A stretch of DNA of 64,000 nucleotides from Alkalihalobacillus bogoriensis ATCC BAA-922 (GCF_000621445.1 NZ_JHYI01000019.1:62001-126000), one strand, 5' to 3'. Counted from the stretch's first letter, positions 8,520 through 17,778 are shown. Numbers and translations are program-made. The notes: a model not told the origin generated them from the sequence alone.

Positions 8520-11324
8520 ATGACAGAACGATATTGTGTAGTTGATATAGAAACAACAGGACAAACTGCTGGTGTGGACCGTATCATTCAAATTGGTGCG
8601 GTTCTTATTGAGGATGGAGAGATTATCGAACGGTTTGCGACATATGTAAACCCATTAAAAAAAATACCTCCATTTATAAAGCAATTAACTGGGATAACAG
8701 ATGAGATGGTGAAACAAGCACCTACGTTTGATATTGTTGCTAAAGAATTGCTGTTGATGTTAGAAGGAGCAAGTTTTGTTGCTCATAATGTTCGGTTTGA
8801 CTTGTCATTTTTACAAAAAGAGCTTGAGGATGTCGGGCATCATCCTTTTACAGGGTATGTCATCGATACAGTAGAATTAGCGAGGTTGCTTTTGCCGAAA
8901 GAAGATGGCTATAAACTGAATCAATTAGCTGAAAAGCTCGACATAAACCATGAACGACCACACCAAGCGGATAGTGATGCGGAAGTGACTGCCCATTTAT
9001 TATTAGCGTTATTACATAAACTAAAGCAACTTCCTACAATAACGTTACAACAGCTAAAGCCCGTTATGACAAAGCTTCAATCTGATGTCGACCACTTACT
9101 TTTGCCAATTTTACAAGAAAAACAAGTGAAAATTCAAACTGAAGATGACAATTTTGATATTTATAGAGGGTTGGCTATACGGAAAAAGAAAAAATGGAAA
9201 CGACAGCCTTTAGATGAGCCAATGCCGTTTGCAAAATATAAAGAAGCTTTAGTGAATCAAGATGGACAATTAGCTAATGTGTTTACAGATTATGAAGTGC
9301 GAACAGGTCAACAAGAAATGATGGATGAAGTCAATGATGCTTTAAGTGAGTCTAAGCATTTGCTAATTGAAGCAGGAACAGGAACAGGGAAGTCAATCGC
9401 TTATTTACTTCCTTCTGTATTTTGGGCAAAAAACGAACAGAAACCCGTCGTTATTAGTACACAAACGATACCCCTTCAACAACAATTACTCGATCGTGAT
9501 ATCCCACTTTTAAAAAATGTGACCCCATTTCCATTCCATGTCGCATTATTAAAAGGGCGAAATCATTATTTATGCTTAAGGAAGTTTGAACAACGTGTCA
9601 AGGGATCTTATGATGAGGATAATTATGATACGCTTCTGTCAATTGGACAAATTTTAATTTGGTTAACGGAAACAACAACGGGAGATGTGGAAGAATTAAA
9701 TTTGCCCTCTGGTGGGAAAGCGTTTTGGCATGAAGTGAAAAGTGATGCTGCAACATGTCTAGGGAACAGGTGTCCTTGGTTTTCAAGATGTTTTTATCAA
9801 ACGGCACGAAGAAATGCCCAACAAGCAGATATCATCATTACAAACCATGCTTTGCTTTTTACAGATTTAGTTCATAAAAAGTCATTATTGCCCTCATATT
9901 CCCAAGTCATTATCGATGAGGCGCATCATTTAGAAGAAGTCGCTTGTGATCATCTCGGAGAACAAACCGATTATGTAACATTTGCTTATTTGTGGAACCG
10001 CTTCGGAACGTTGGAAACGAAAGGAATTGTTAAACGATTTCACATGGTAGCCGAACAATATGAATTAGACCATGGAGCGAGCTTACATCAATTCGTTCAA
10101 GTTGGACAACAAGTGAAAGAAGAGATTGACGAGTTATTTCGGATGTTGCGTGCGTTTGTTGAAAAGCAAGCAGTAGGAAAAACTGAAATCGGTCGAATTA
10201 GTTATCGCTATATGGCACATGAAGAGTCAGGTTCATTATGGTCAAATATAACAGAAGTGGCATTACGAATGTTAATGTATAGTCAAAATATGGAACAACT
10301 CGGAATGAAACTCGCAAAACCACTAGAGCTTATTAAAGATGGGTTAACAATAGAAGAACGAAGCGTATTAACGGATTTTAAGAGTTGGCTCCAAAGCTTG
10401 CAAGAAGAAACAGCAAAAATAGAGCGATTATTGCTAGAATATGATCCAAATCTTGTTTACTGGATGGAAACCGATGAACGTGGTGCAAAAAATGGAAGCT
10501 TTCTTTATAGTAAACCGATTGACATTGGCGAATTATTAGCAGATCAATTTTTTATGCATAAAAAAAGTGTTGTGTTAACGTCAGCAACGCTAACGGTAAA
10601 ACAATCGTTTTCTTATTTAATTGAGCGACTCGGCTTACAAGACTTTGGGCCAAGTACGACGATTGTTCCATCGCCTTTTCACTATGAAACACAAGCAAAA
10701 CTTCTTATTCCAACGGATGTACCTCCTATCACTTCGCCTCACTTTACAGCGGAGATTATTGAAAAAATTGTGGATGTCGCTTATGTCACGAAAGGCAGGA
10801 TGTTAATATTATTTACATCATATGACATGTTAAAACAAGTATATGCGAAAGTGAAAGACCGCCTTAGTGATGAGGACTTTCATTTAATTGGGCAAGGCGT
10901 GAATAGTGGAAGTCGAGCAAAACTAATGAAAGCATTTAAACAGCATGATAAAGCAATTTTGTTTGGAACAAGTAGTTTTTGGGAAGGCATCGATATTCCT
11001 GGGGAAGATTTAAGCTGCCTTATTATTGTGCGGCTCCCGTTTTCTCCACCTGACGACCCTGTGTTGGCCGCTCGTAGTGAAAGATTAAAAGAAGCGGGGA
11101 AAAATGCTTTTATGGAATTGGCGCTACCACAAGCGATTCTCCGTTTTAAACAAGGTTTTGGGAGACTAATTCGAACCTCCCATGATAAAGGTGTTGTCAT
11201 CGTATTCGATAAGCGAGTTATCACAACGAAATATGGGGGAGCGTTTCTTTCGTCTCTACCATCTGTTCCTGTATATCAAGATGAAATGGAATCTTTGTTG
11301 GAAATTTGTAAACGCTGGCTCTAA
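8520..11324 (+). CDS. dinG: DinG-type ATP-dependent DNA helicase with N-terminal exonuclease domain
   Basis: A 934-residue two-part protein of the Gram-positive DinG type. Residues about 1-165 are a DEDD 3'-5' exonuclease domain (VVDIETTG at 7-14, HNVRFDLSFL, HQADSDAEVT). The rest is an XPD/DinG-like superfamily 2 helicase with Walker A EAGTGTGKS (near 282-290), the DEAHH box near 468-472 and the C-terminal motifs GTSSFWEGIDIPGEDL and QGFGRLIR. Four cysteines (NHYLC near 347, CLGNRC and SRC near 413-424) sit where XPD/DinG proteins hold an Fe-S cluster. A role in DNA repair is known for the family. ATG 8520 follows AGAGGTGATC. Confidence 0.93.
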   Translation: MTERYCVVDIETTGQTAGVDRIIQIGAVLIEDGEIIERFATYVNPLKKIPPFIKQLTGITDEMVKQAPTFDIVAKELLLMLEGASFVAHNVRFDLSFLQKELEDVGHHPFTGYVIDTVELARLLLPKEDGYKLNQLAEKLDINHERPHQADSDAEVTAHLLLALLHKLKQLPTITLQQLKPVMTKLQSDVDHLLLPILQEKQVKIQTEDDNFDIYRGLAIRKKKKWKRQPLDEPMPFAKYKEALVNQDGQLANVFTDYEVRTGQQEMMDEVNDALSESKHLLIEAGTGTGKSIAYLLPSVFWAKNEQKPVVISTQTIPLQQQLLDRDIPLLKNVTPFPFHVALLKGRNHYLCLRKFEQRVKGSYDEDNYDTLLSIGQILIWLTETTTGDVEELNLPSGGKAFWHEVKSDAATCLGNRCPWFSRCFYQTARRNAQQADIIITNHALLFTDLVHKKSLLPSYSQVIIDEAHHLEEVACDHLGEQTDYVTFAYLWNRFGTLETKGIVKRFHMVAEQYELDHGASLHQFVQVGQQVKEEIDELFRMLRAFVEKQAVGKTEIGRISYRYMAHEESGSLWSNITEVALRMLMYSQNMEQLGMKLAKPLELIKDGLTIEERSVLTDFKSWLQSLQEETAKIERLLLEYDPNLVYWMETDERGAKNGSFLYSKPIDIGELLADQFFMHKKSVVLTSATLTVKQSFSYLIERLGLQDFGPSTTIVPSPFHYETQAKLLIPTDVPPITSPHFTAEIIEKIVDVAYVTKGRMLILFTSYDMLKQVYAKVKDRLSDEDFHLIGQGVNSGSRAKLMKAFKQHDKAILFGTSSFWEGIDIPGEDLSCLIIVRLPFSPPDDPVLAARSERLKEAGKNAFMELALPQAILRFKQGFGRLIRTSHDKGVVIVFDKRVITTKYGGAFLSSLPSVPVYQDEMESLLEICKRWL

Positions 11325-11412
11325 AAAGGATTTGGAAAAATATTATCAATCATATATTATGCGCAAATGTCGTAAACTAACCTCAAGAGATAAATAGAGG
11401 GGAGATACTTCG

Positions 11413-12294
11413 ATGCGCATCGTGCTCATAGGGCTTGTATGCTTTTTTTCCATGCAATTGTATGGTTGTTCCACAATGGAAGTGAGCAGTTCGGTAACAG
11501 GGGAAAGCTTTGAATTTGAAGTGGATTATAACCTTAGTAAAGATGAAATTGCGTTTACATATTTTGATATCCCAGATGGGGAAGCAACGTTAATTCAATC
11601 AGGCGAAGGTGGGACTGTTCTCATTGGTACTGGTGACCCCTCAAGCCAAGTTGATTTTGCGAAACGCTTGCACATGTTTCATGTAGAAGAGATTAATTCG
11701 CTTATATTAGTGAATGATGAACCTGAATACAGTGGAAACTTAATATGGCTTCTAGACCATTATCCTGTCGAACAAATCATTGTGCCAGTTGGAATGAAAG
11801 AATCGATTGAAAAACGGTATGGGATTGAAAGCGATAAAATCATGGTGTGGGATGTAGGAGTGAAAGAAGAGCTTTTACCGTCATTAGAAACAGAAGTATT
11901 ATACTCAGGAGAAGATCCTTATGATTCATTTGTACTTGTGTTTACATATGGGGAATTAAAAACGTTATATATGGGTGTAGCAAATGAAAAAATTGAAGAG
12001 CAATTAGCAGAGCAATATCATTTAAAGTCAGCCATATTAAAAGTTGCTGATTTCGGAAGTGATAAAGGAACGTCTCAGTTATTTTTAGAAGAAGTTGACC
12101 CTCAAGTGGCGATTTTGTTTCAAAAGCGCGGTCAAACGGTAAGTCAAGATGTCATTTTCCGTCTTCAAGAAACATGGATTGATATTTATCAAACGTATAA
12201 AATGGGTACGGTATCCATCCGTTCTAACTTGAAAAATTATGAAGTGTTAACTGTTAACCCTCAGGAGGAGTTTCCGTCGATTATCACGAAATAA
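11413..12294 (+). CDS. Putative lipoprotein with a degenerate metallo-beta-lactamase-like fold
   Basis: A 293-residue protein with a lipoprotein signal peptide: short charged N-terminus, hydrophobic stretch and lipobox LYGC with Cys19. The body resembles the MBL domain seen at the C-terminus of ComEC-type proteins: FTYFDIPDGEATLIQSGEGGTVLIGTG, then a strand-helix pattern and HMFHVEEINSLILVNDEPEYSGN where HxHxDH would be expected. The metal ligands are absent there, so hydrolase activity is unlikely; a binding or structural role at the outer face of the membrane is my inference. AGAGGGGAG precedes ATG 11413. It lies 37 bp before mtaD and may be co-transcribed with it. Confidence 0.75.
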   Translation: MRIVLIGLVCFFSMQLYGCSTMEVSSSVTGESFEFEVDYNLSKDEIAFTYFDIPDGEATLIQSGEGGTVLIGTGDPSSQVDFAKRLHMFHVEEINSLILVNDEPEYSGNLIWLLDHYPVEQIIVPVGMKESIEKRYGIESDKIMVWDVGVKEELLPSLETEVLYSGEDPYDSFVLVFTYGELKTLYMGVANEKIEEQLAEQYHLKSAILKVADFGSDKGTSQLFLEEVDPQVAILFQKRGQTVSQDVIFRLQETWIDIYQTYKMGTVSIRSNLKNYEVLTVNPQEEFPSIITK

Positions 12295-12331
12295 AATAAG
12301 ACGGAGACGTTTAATTTAAGGAGATTTTTTA

Positions 12332-13633
12332 ATGAATCAGCAATATTTTTATAACGGTGTCATTATTACACTTAATGAACATGATGAAATATGGGAGAGA
12401 GGGTCTTTTTTAGTTGATGATAAGGGCAAGATTGTCCAAGTGAATGAAGGTCCTCCTCGTTTAGATGAGCCGGAAACAACGTATATTGATTTAAAAGGAA
12501 AATGGGTTTTACCTGGATTTATAAATACGCATGGCCATACAGGCATGACGATGCTTCGAGGTCATGCGGATGATTTACCACTCGAACAGTGGCTACAAGA
12601 TAAAATGTGGCCAATAGAAGCTCGCTTTACAAAAGAAGCTGTTCTTGCTAGCCAATCGCTAGCGATGGTTGAGATGATGAAGTCAGGAACGACGACATTT
12701 TTAGATATGTACCATCTTCATCTAGCAGATATGGCCGAGCAAGTTGTTCAAGCAGGCATGCGTTCCGTCATGACAAGAGGGATGATCGGTTTATGTTCGG
12801 TTGCTGAGCAAAAGGACAAAATTCAAGAAGCGGTTCAGTTTGCAACGGAGTATCGCGGGGCAGGTGATGGAAGGATTACGACAATGTTATCTCCTCATGC
12901 CGTTTATACTTGCCCACCTGATTTTATTGAGATGGTCGTAAACGAAGCGCATCGTCATTCTTTACCGTTACATACCCATATGTCAGAAACGGCGTTTGAA
13001 GTTGAAGAAAATGAACGAAAATATGGGAAGCGACCAGTAGCCCATTTAGCCGATTTAGGATTTTTTTCAACGAAAGCAATTGTTGCCCATGCGGTTCATG
13101 TCAATGAAGAAGAAATGGAGTTATTGCATAAACATAATGTTTCAGTATCCTATAACCCAATGAGCAATTTAAAATTAGGGTCAGGAATTGCACCAGTAGC
13201 AACAATGGTGGAAAAAGGAATTACAGTAGCGTTTGGTACGGATAGTGCCGCATCGAATAATCACTTAGATTTGTTTGAAGAAATGAGAACGGGGATATTA
13301 GTACAAAAAGGGCTACAACAAAACTCGACAGTCTTGCCAGCGAGAAAAGCGTTACAAATGGCAACAACAAATGGTGCCGAAGCGTTAGGGCTACAAGGTG
13401 TCGGGCAAATAAAGTGTGGATATGAAGCCGATTTTATTACAATTTGTCCTAATGCTCCCCACTTGCAACCGAACAATCACATTGTCTCCCATCTTGTTTA
13501 TGCGGCATCTGGACGTGATGTAAACGACGTGTATGTTAAAGGAAAACAGCTTGTTAAAGATAAAGTTTGTACAACAATAGACGAAGAAAAGATCCAATTT
13601 GAATTAAATCAACAATACAATCGGTTATTATAA
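12332..13633 (+). CDS. mtaD: 5-methylthioadenosine/S-adenosylhomocysteine deaminase
   Basis: A 433-residue amidohydrolase of the MtaD/TrzN group, which deaminates methylthioadenosine, S-adenosylhomocysteine or related adenosine derivatives. The metal site is intact: INTHGHTGMTMLRG (His67 and His69), the HTHMSET region near 212-218, HAVHVNEEEM near 250 and GTDSAASNN near 303. The start ATG follows AAGGAGATTTTTT. Substrate choice within this family cannot be read reliably from sequence, so another adenosine-type or guanine-type substrate is possible. It would link to methionine salvage. Confidence 0.88.
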   Translation: MNQQYFYNGVIITLNEHDEIWERGSFLVDDKGKIVQVNEGPPRLDEPETTYIDLKGKWVLPGFINTHGHTGMTMLRGHADDLPLEQWLQDKMWPIEARFTKEAVLASQSLAMVEMMKSGTTTFLDMYHLHLADMAEQVVQAGMRSVMTRGMIGLCSVAEQKDKIQEAVQFATEYRGAGDGRITTMLSPHAVYTCPPDFIEMVVNEAHRHSLPLHTHMSETAFEVEENERKYGKRPVAHLADLGFFSTKAIVAHAVHVNEEEMELLHKHNVSVSYNPMSNLKLGSGIAPVATMVEKGITVAFGTDSAASNNHLDLFEEMRTGILVQKGLQQNSTVLPARKALQMATTNGAEALGLQGVGQIKCGYEADFITICPNAPHLQPNNHIVSHLVYAASGRDVNDVYVKGKQLVKDKVCTTIDEEKIQFELNQQYNRLL

Positions 13634-13635
13634 AA

Positions 13636-13669
13636 ATGAATCCTGCGGGCAACAGGATTCATCGAGGTG
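13636..13669 (-). terminator. Terminator hairpin of the small minus-strand gene
   Basis: ATGAATCCTG with CAGGATTCAT (13636-13662). The T tract (TTTTTA) follows on the minus strand, so it should end leftward transcription coming from the 13692-13856 gene. Confidence 0.55.
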
Positions 13670-13691
13670 TGAGCAGAGAATATTTTTTAAG

Positions 13692-13856
13692 CTATTTTTC
13701 TTTGAGCAATAGAGAAGGAAAATACGTTTGCCTAACATTACATTCTAATGTCTTTTCCTTTTCTGGGCGATGAGTAGAAGAAAGAGCGTACCATTGTTTT
13801 TCATGTTGAAATAATTCAGCTGTGGAACAGTGAGTTATCCAATGTGTCACGCTCAT
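13692..13856 (-). CDS. Small hypothetical protein
   Basis: A 54-residue frame, MSVTHWITHCSTAELFQHEK..., ending SLLLKEK. The minus strand reads GGGAGGT directly before ATG 13856 and at better spacing (7 nt) before an in-frame GTG at 13850, so translation may start at the GTG. A minus-strand terminator hairpin follows at 13669-13636. The sequence is His-, Cys- and charge-rich with no membrane segment. I do not recognise the family. The ribosome site plus matching terminator is the reason to list it. It is divergent from ypmA. Confidence 0.45.
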   Translation of the reverse strand: MSVTHWITHCSTAELFQHEKQWYALSSTHRPEKEKTLECNVRQTYFPSLLLKEK

Positions 13857-13961
13857 ACCTCCCTTTAGTTGAGCGTTATTTATAGTATGACCGAAACATG
13901 TGTAGTTATGATTAGAAAAAACTTGAACAAAAAGGATGATATTTACGTGGAGGAAAAACAA

Positions 13962-14132
13962 ATGGAACAAAAAATGGATGTAATTTCAACAGTGAAAATT
14001 GAGAAAACACCTGATGTATATAAAATTGTCGATGCGTTAAATCGAACGTTAAAAGAAGACGATTTAATGTTTGGCTTAGCCCTTGATCAAAAAGACCGGT
14101 CAAAAATGGTGTTTACGATTTATCGGACATAG
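13962..14132 (+). CDS. ypmA: YpmA family small protein
   Basis: A 56-residue protein (DVISTVKIEKTPDVYKIVDAL, LNRTLKEDDLMFGLALDQ, ending MVFTIYRT) that matches the small YpmA proteins found before ypmB-aspB in Bacillus. The frame is open further upstream, but ATG 13962 has GGAGG 8 bp ahead and gives the usual length. Function is unknown; the conserved MFGLAL core suggests a compact alpha/beta fold. It lies 8 bp before ypmB, so the two are co-transcribed. Confidence 0.8.
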   Translation: MEQKMDVISTVKIEKTPDVYKIVDALNRTLKEDDLMFGLALDQKDRSKMVFTIYRT

Positions 14133-14140
14133 AGGTTGCT

Positions 14141-14632
14141 ATGAAAAAATGGGTTTTTTTCGGTATTGTTTTGTTCGTTGTCGTTATTGTTAGTATGTCT
14201 ACTTATTTTTATCAAACCATTCGGTCACCAATCGTTGCTGAAAAAGAAGTAATTAGTAACTTTATAATCGAAAATACAGATGTTACAATCGTAGATACGG
14301 TCGAGTTTTACCATGGTACAGAAAGTTATTTTGTCATAAAAGGTGTTAATGAACAAAATGAAAATGTTATCGTTTGGATAAACAAAGAAGACCGTGACTC
14401 GATTATTGTTCGAAATGCAGCAGACGGAATTACAAAAGAGCAAGTCCGTTCTTTTGCGTTATCTGAACTTGACCCTAAAAAAATCATTTCAATTAGGTTA
14501 GGATATGAAAATAACCGAACTGTTTATGAAATAACGTATATTGATGAGGAAGATCGGTATTCTTATTACTATATGACGTTTTCCGATGGGACATTTGTGA
14601 AACGATACAGTTTGCGTAAAGAAACAACGTAA
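14141..14632 (+). CDS. ypmB: YpmB family membrane-anchored protein
   Basis: A 163-residue protein with a single N-terminal membrane anchor (about residues 3-24, WVFFGIVLFVVVIVSMSTYF) and an extracellular domain rich in beta-strand pattern (NVIVWINKED, VYEITYIDEEDRYSYYYMTF), typical of the YpmB/PepSY-like domains. It sits between ypmA and aspB as in B. subtilis. The role is unknown; a cell-surface or spore-related binding function is only an inference. Confidence 0.82.
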   Translation: MKKWVFFGIVLFVVVIVSMSTYFYQTIRSPIVAEKEVISNFIIENTDVTIVDTVEFYHGTESYFVIKGVNEQNENVIVWINKEDRDSIIVRNAADGITKEQVRSFALSELDPKKIISIRLGYENNRTVYEITYIDEEDRYSYYYMTFSDGTFVKRYSLRKETT

Positions 14633-14648
14633 CATCCTTTAAAAAAGG

Positions 14649-14677
14649 TTGAATCCAAATATCACAACGATTATAGT
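14649..14677 (+). promoter_or_regulatory. Candidate sigma-A promoter for aspB
   Basis: TTGAAT at 14649-14654, 17-bp spacer, TATAGT at 14672-14677, about 30 bp before the aspB ATG. This suggests aspB can be transcribed apart from ypmAB. Confidence 0.55.
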
Positions 14678-14707
14678 AGTAATGAATACAGTAGGGGAGG
14701 AAATAAA

Positions 14708-15892
14708 ATGAAATTAGCGAAACGTGTTTCAACATTAACACCATCATCTACATTAGCAATAACAGCCAAAGCAAAAGAACTAAAAGAAGAAGGTCATGAT
14801 GTCATTGGATTAGGAGCAGGGGAGCCCGATTTTAATACTCCTCAATATATTATCGATGCGGCTGTTCGTTCAATGGAAGAAGGCCACACGAAATATACTC
14901 CTTCAGCCGGTTTACCGAAGTTAAAACAAGCGATTGTTGGAAAGTTTAAAGAAGATCAAGGCATTACATATAAACCGAGTGAAATTATTGTTTGTTCTGG
15001 TGCAAAACACGCGTTATATACGCTATTTCAAGCGATTCTTGATGAGGGCGATGAAGTGGTCATTCCAACGCCATATTGGGTAAGTTATCCCGAACAAGTT
15101 AAGCTAGCTGACGGTGTTCCTGTATATGTAGAAGGAAAAGAAAGCAATGAGTTTAAAGTCACTCCGGATCAATTACGTTCTGTCATTACAGAGAAAACGA
15201 AAGCATTTATTTTAAACTCACCGAGTAACCCAACTGGTTCGATGTATTCTGAAGAAGAATTACGTGCCTTAGGTGAAGTGTGTGTGGAAAAAGATGTACT
15301 CATCGTATCTGATGAAATTTATGAAAAACTAGTGTACGGTGGCGAAACACATCTTTCAATCGCACAGCTTTCTCCTCAATTGAAAGAACAGACGATTATT
15401 ATCAATGGGGTTTCTAAATCACATTCAATGACAGGTTGGAGAATTGGGTATGCTGCTGGTTCTGAAAAGATTATTAAAGCGATGACGAACTTAGCGAGTC
15501 ATAGCACGTCAAATCCAACGTCTAATGCCCAGTATGGAACGATTGCCGCCTACACAGAAGATGATGGCTCTGTTGAAAAGATGAGACAAGCGTTTGAGGA
15601 ACGGTTACATAAAGTATATGAGCAATTAGTTGCGATTCCAGGATTATCATGCGTTAAGCCAAAAGGAGCATTTTATTTATTCCCGAATGCAAAAGAAGCC
15701 GCGACATCTTGCGGATATGATTCTGTTGATGATTGGGTAAGTGCGTTACTTGAAGAAGAAAAAGTAGCACTCGTACCAGGTTCAGGTTTCGGTGCACCGG
15801 AAAATGTTCGTCTTTCTTATGCTACATCGCTTGATTCCATTGAAGAAGCACTTCGTCGCATTGAACGTTTTATTCAAAAAAAATCAAAATAA
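14708..15892 (+). CDS. aspB: Pyridoxal phosphate-dependent aspartate aminotransferase
   Basis: A 394-residue class I aminotransferase of the Bacillus AspB (subgroup I-gamma) type that interconverts aspartate/2-oxoglutarate and oxaloacetate/glutamate. Visible are GAGEPDFNTP near the N-terminus, TPYWVSYPEQ, the SPSNPTGS stretch, SDEIYEKLVYGG and the PLP-binding Lys237 in SKSHSMTGWRIGYAAG. GGGGAGG precedes ATG 14708. It has its own likely promoter and a strong terminator, and precedes asnS, so aspartate and asparagine metabolism are side by side. Confidence 0.96.
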   Translation: MKLAKRVSTLTPSSTLAITAKAKELKEEGHDVIGLGAGEPDFNTPQYIIDAAVRSMEEGHTKYTPSAGLPKLKQAIVGKFKEDQGITYKPSEIIVCSGAKHALYTLFQAILDEGDEVVIPTPYWVSYPEQVKLADGVPVYVEGKESNEFKVTPDQLRSVITEKTKAFILNSPSNPTGSMYSEEELRALGEVCVEKDVLIVSDEIYEKLVYGGETHLSIAQLSPQLKEQTIIINGVSKSHSMTGWRIGYAAGSEKIIKAMTNLASHSTSNPTSNAQYGTIAAYTEDDGSVEKMRQAFEERLHKVYEQLVAIPGLSCVKPKGAFYLFPNAKEAATSCGYDSVDDWVSALLEEEKVALVPGSGFGAPENVRLSYATSLDSIEEALRRIERFIQKKSK

Positions 15893-15898
15893 TGCAAT

Positions 15899-15943
15899 AA
15901 TGGTGTAGAATGGAGGTTTGCCTCTTTCTACACCATTTTTTTA
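15899..15943 (+). terminator. Intrinsic terminator of aspB
   Basis: AATGGTGTAGAA (15899-15910) pairs with TTCTACACCATT (15926-15937), with an inner GGAGG/CCTC pairing, then a T tract. Confidence 0.9.
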
Positions 15944-15945
15944 GT

Positions 15946-16025
15946 TTTTGCGTGAATAAGCGCTCCTGTGGCCGCTAAAAAACGGAAACCCGTATCATGT
16001 TCACAAATAACAGCTGCTCTGACCG
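15946..16025. repeat. Repeat family A, right half only
   Basis: About 80 bp, from GCGTGAATAAGCGCTCCTG to GCTGCTCTGACCG, nearly identical to the right halves of the full family A elements at 23607-23791 and 36173-36360. Its left inverted half is missing here. Family B sequence follows directly. Confidence 0.85.
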
Positions 16026-16092
16026 GAAAAATGAGACAAATGAGGGAGCATAAAAATTTTGGTCTAGCAGTGAAGCGTTGAAAGCTTATTCT
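16026..16092 (+). repeat. Repeat family B, partial copy
   Basis: Contains GACAAATGAGGGAGCATAAAA, TTGGTCTAGCAGTGAAG and the GAAAGCTTATTC core shared with 23792-23892, 31046-31216 (inverted), 54580-54660 and 55035-55092. It ends just before the asnS promoter. Confidence 0.75.
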
Positions 16093-16101
16093 TGTCAAAA
16101 A

Positions 16102-16130
16102 TTGCGTCATGTCCGAATGAAAGGTATAAT
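16102..16130 (+). promoter_or_regulatory. Sigma-A promoter for asnS
   Basis: TTGCGT at 16102-16107, 17-bp spacer, TATAAT at 16125-16130. It lies 44 bp before the asnS start codon and immediately after the family B repeat. No T-box leader can be fitted in this short space. Confidence 0.7.
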
Positions 16131-16173
16131 GAAGGTTGGTATACATAGAAGAACTGTTTTTGGAGGGAAAAAT

Positions 16174-17466
16174 GTGAAAACAACAATTGCAAATGTAGGT
16201 CAATTTGTTGAAAAAGAAGTAACCATTGGAGCTTGGATTGCAAATAAACGATCAAGCGGGAAAATTGCGTTTTTACAACTTCGTGATGGGACAGGCTTTA
16301 TTCAAGGTGTTGTTGTCAAAGCAGAAGTAGAGGAATCCATTTTTTTAAAAGCAAAAAACATAACACAGGAATCATCTCTATATGTAACAGGAATTGTTAG
16401 AGAAGATGAGCGTGCTCCTTCTGGATATGAATTAACGGTAACAAATATTGAGGTCATTCATGAGTCCGTTGACTATCCAATAACACCGAAAGAGCATGGT
16501 ACAGAGTTTTTAATGGACCATCGTCATTTATGGTTACGCTCAAAAAAACAACATGCAACAATGAAAGTTCGTAATGAAATTATTCGAGCGACATATGAAT
16601 TTTTTAATAAAGAGGGATTTGTTAAAGTTGATCCACCAATTTTAACAGGAAGTGCACCTGAAGGAACGACAGAACTATTCCATACGAAATATTTTGATGA
16701 AGATGCCTATTTATCACAAAGTGGCCAACTTTATATGGAAGCTGCTGCAATGGCATTAGGGAAAGTGTTTTCATTTGGGCCAACGTTCCGAGCGGAAAAA
16801 TCGAAAACACGCCGTCATTTAATCGAATTTTGGATGATTGAACCAGAGATGGCCTTTTATGAATTTGAAGATAATTTACAAGTGCAAGAGCAATATGTTG
16901 CACATATTGTCCAATCCGTTCTTACCCATTGTTCACTTGAGTTAAAAACATTAGGCAGAGACACCTCAAAATTAGAACAAATCAAAGCGCCGTTTCCTCG
17001 AATCACTTATGATGACGCGATTCAGTTTTTACATGAAAAAGGCTTTGACGATATTAAGTGGGGCGAAGATTTTGGTTCTCCTCATGAGACGGCGATTGCG
17101 GACAGCTTCGACAAGCCAGTGTTCATTACCCACTGGCCAACTTCATTAAAACCGTTTTACATGCAGCCATCTAAAGAAAATCCAGATGTTGTGTTATGTG
17201 CAGATTTAATAGCACCAGAAGGATATGGTGAAATCATTGGTGGTTCAGAACGAATTCATGATGCTGCATTACTTGAGCAGCGAATTAATGAGCATGGCCT
17301 TGATAAGACGGCTTATGAATGGTACTTACATTTACGTCAATACGGATCTGTTCCACATTCAGGGTTTGGACTTGGTTTAGAACGAACAGTCGCATGGTTA
17401 TGTGGATCAGAACATGTCCGTGAGACGATTCCTTTCCCAAGATTATTAAATCGATTATATCCATAA
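16174..17466 (+). CDS. asnS: Asparagine--tRNA ligase
   Basis: AsnRS charges tRNA-Asn. The 430-residue protein has the N-terminal OB-fold anticodon-binding domain ([21 protein letters not shown]) and the class IIb catalytic core: motif 2 ([21 protein letters not shown]) and motif 3 ([15 protein letters not shown]). The frame stays open upstream to 16078, but GTG 16174 with TGGAGGG at 16161-16167 gives the length known from B. subtilis and falls after the promoter. It is monocistronic, with its own terminator. Confidence 0.96.
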   Translation: MKTTIANVGQFVEKEVTIGAWIANKRSSGKIAFLQLRDGTGFIQGVVVKAEVEESIFLKAKNITQESSLYVTGIVREDERAPSGYELTVTNIEVIHESVDYPITPKEHGTEFLMDHRHLWLRSKKQHATMKVRNEIIRATYEFFNKEGFVKVDPPILTGSAPEGTTELFHTKYFDEDAYLSQSGQLYMEAAAMALGKVFSFGPTFRAEKSKTRRHLIEFWMIEPEMAFYEFEDNLQVQEQYVAHIVQSVLTHCSLELKTLGRDTSKLEQIKAPFPRITYDDAIQFLHEKGFDDIKWGEDFGSPHETAIADSFDKPVFITHWPTSLKPFYMQPSKENPDVVLCADLIAPEGYGEIIGGSERIHDAALLEQRINEHGLDKTAYEWYLHLRQYGSVPHSGFGLGLERTVAWLCGSEHVRETIPFPRLLNRLYP

Positions 17467-17474
17467 CATACTAG

Positions 17475-17506
17475 AAAAGCTGTCGAGAAAATCCGACAGC
17501 TTTTTT
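17475..17506 (+). terminator. Intrinsic terminator of asnS
   Basis: AAAGCTGTCG pairs with CGACAGCTTT, followed by six T. The remaining 270 bp to dnaD (17507-17778) hold only a short GGTGATTCACC palindrome near 17631, with no further feature that I can support. Confidence 0.9.
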
Positions 17507-17778
17507 CTGTGTACACAAATCTATAGTACTCAAGCTGTGCAGAAGTAGCAGTTTGCTTAACAGGAATGCGAGTGGGGTGTAAACGGCTATATTATTAGTG
17601 TTCACAAAAAACACGTTTACTAGAAAGCTGAAGGTGATTCACCTGTGGATATATTTGGAAAGCGAGTGAACAAATGTCCTATCGGAAAAGCATTGGTTTA
17701 CCAATGTCGAATTTAATCCATCTCTGTCGTGTCTCCTTGTTCTTTTCATGGTACAATAGGAGAGTGAGGTGTAGCAAA

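Noticed and set aside
16030-16173. T-box leader before asnS
   Set aside because: Only 44 bp separate the promoter from the start codon, and no T-box core is present.
17674-17778. N-terminal extension of DnaD
   Set aside because: Sequence unlike DnaD and the protein would exceed normal length by 35 residues.
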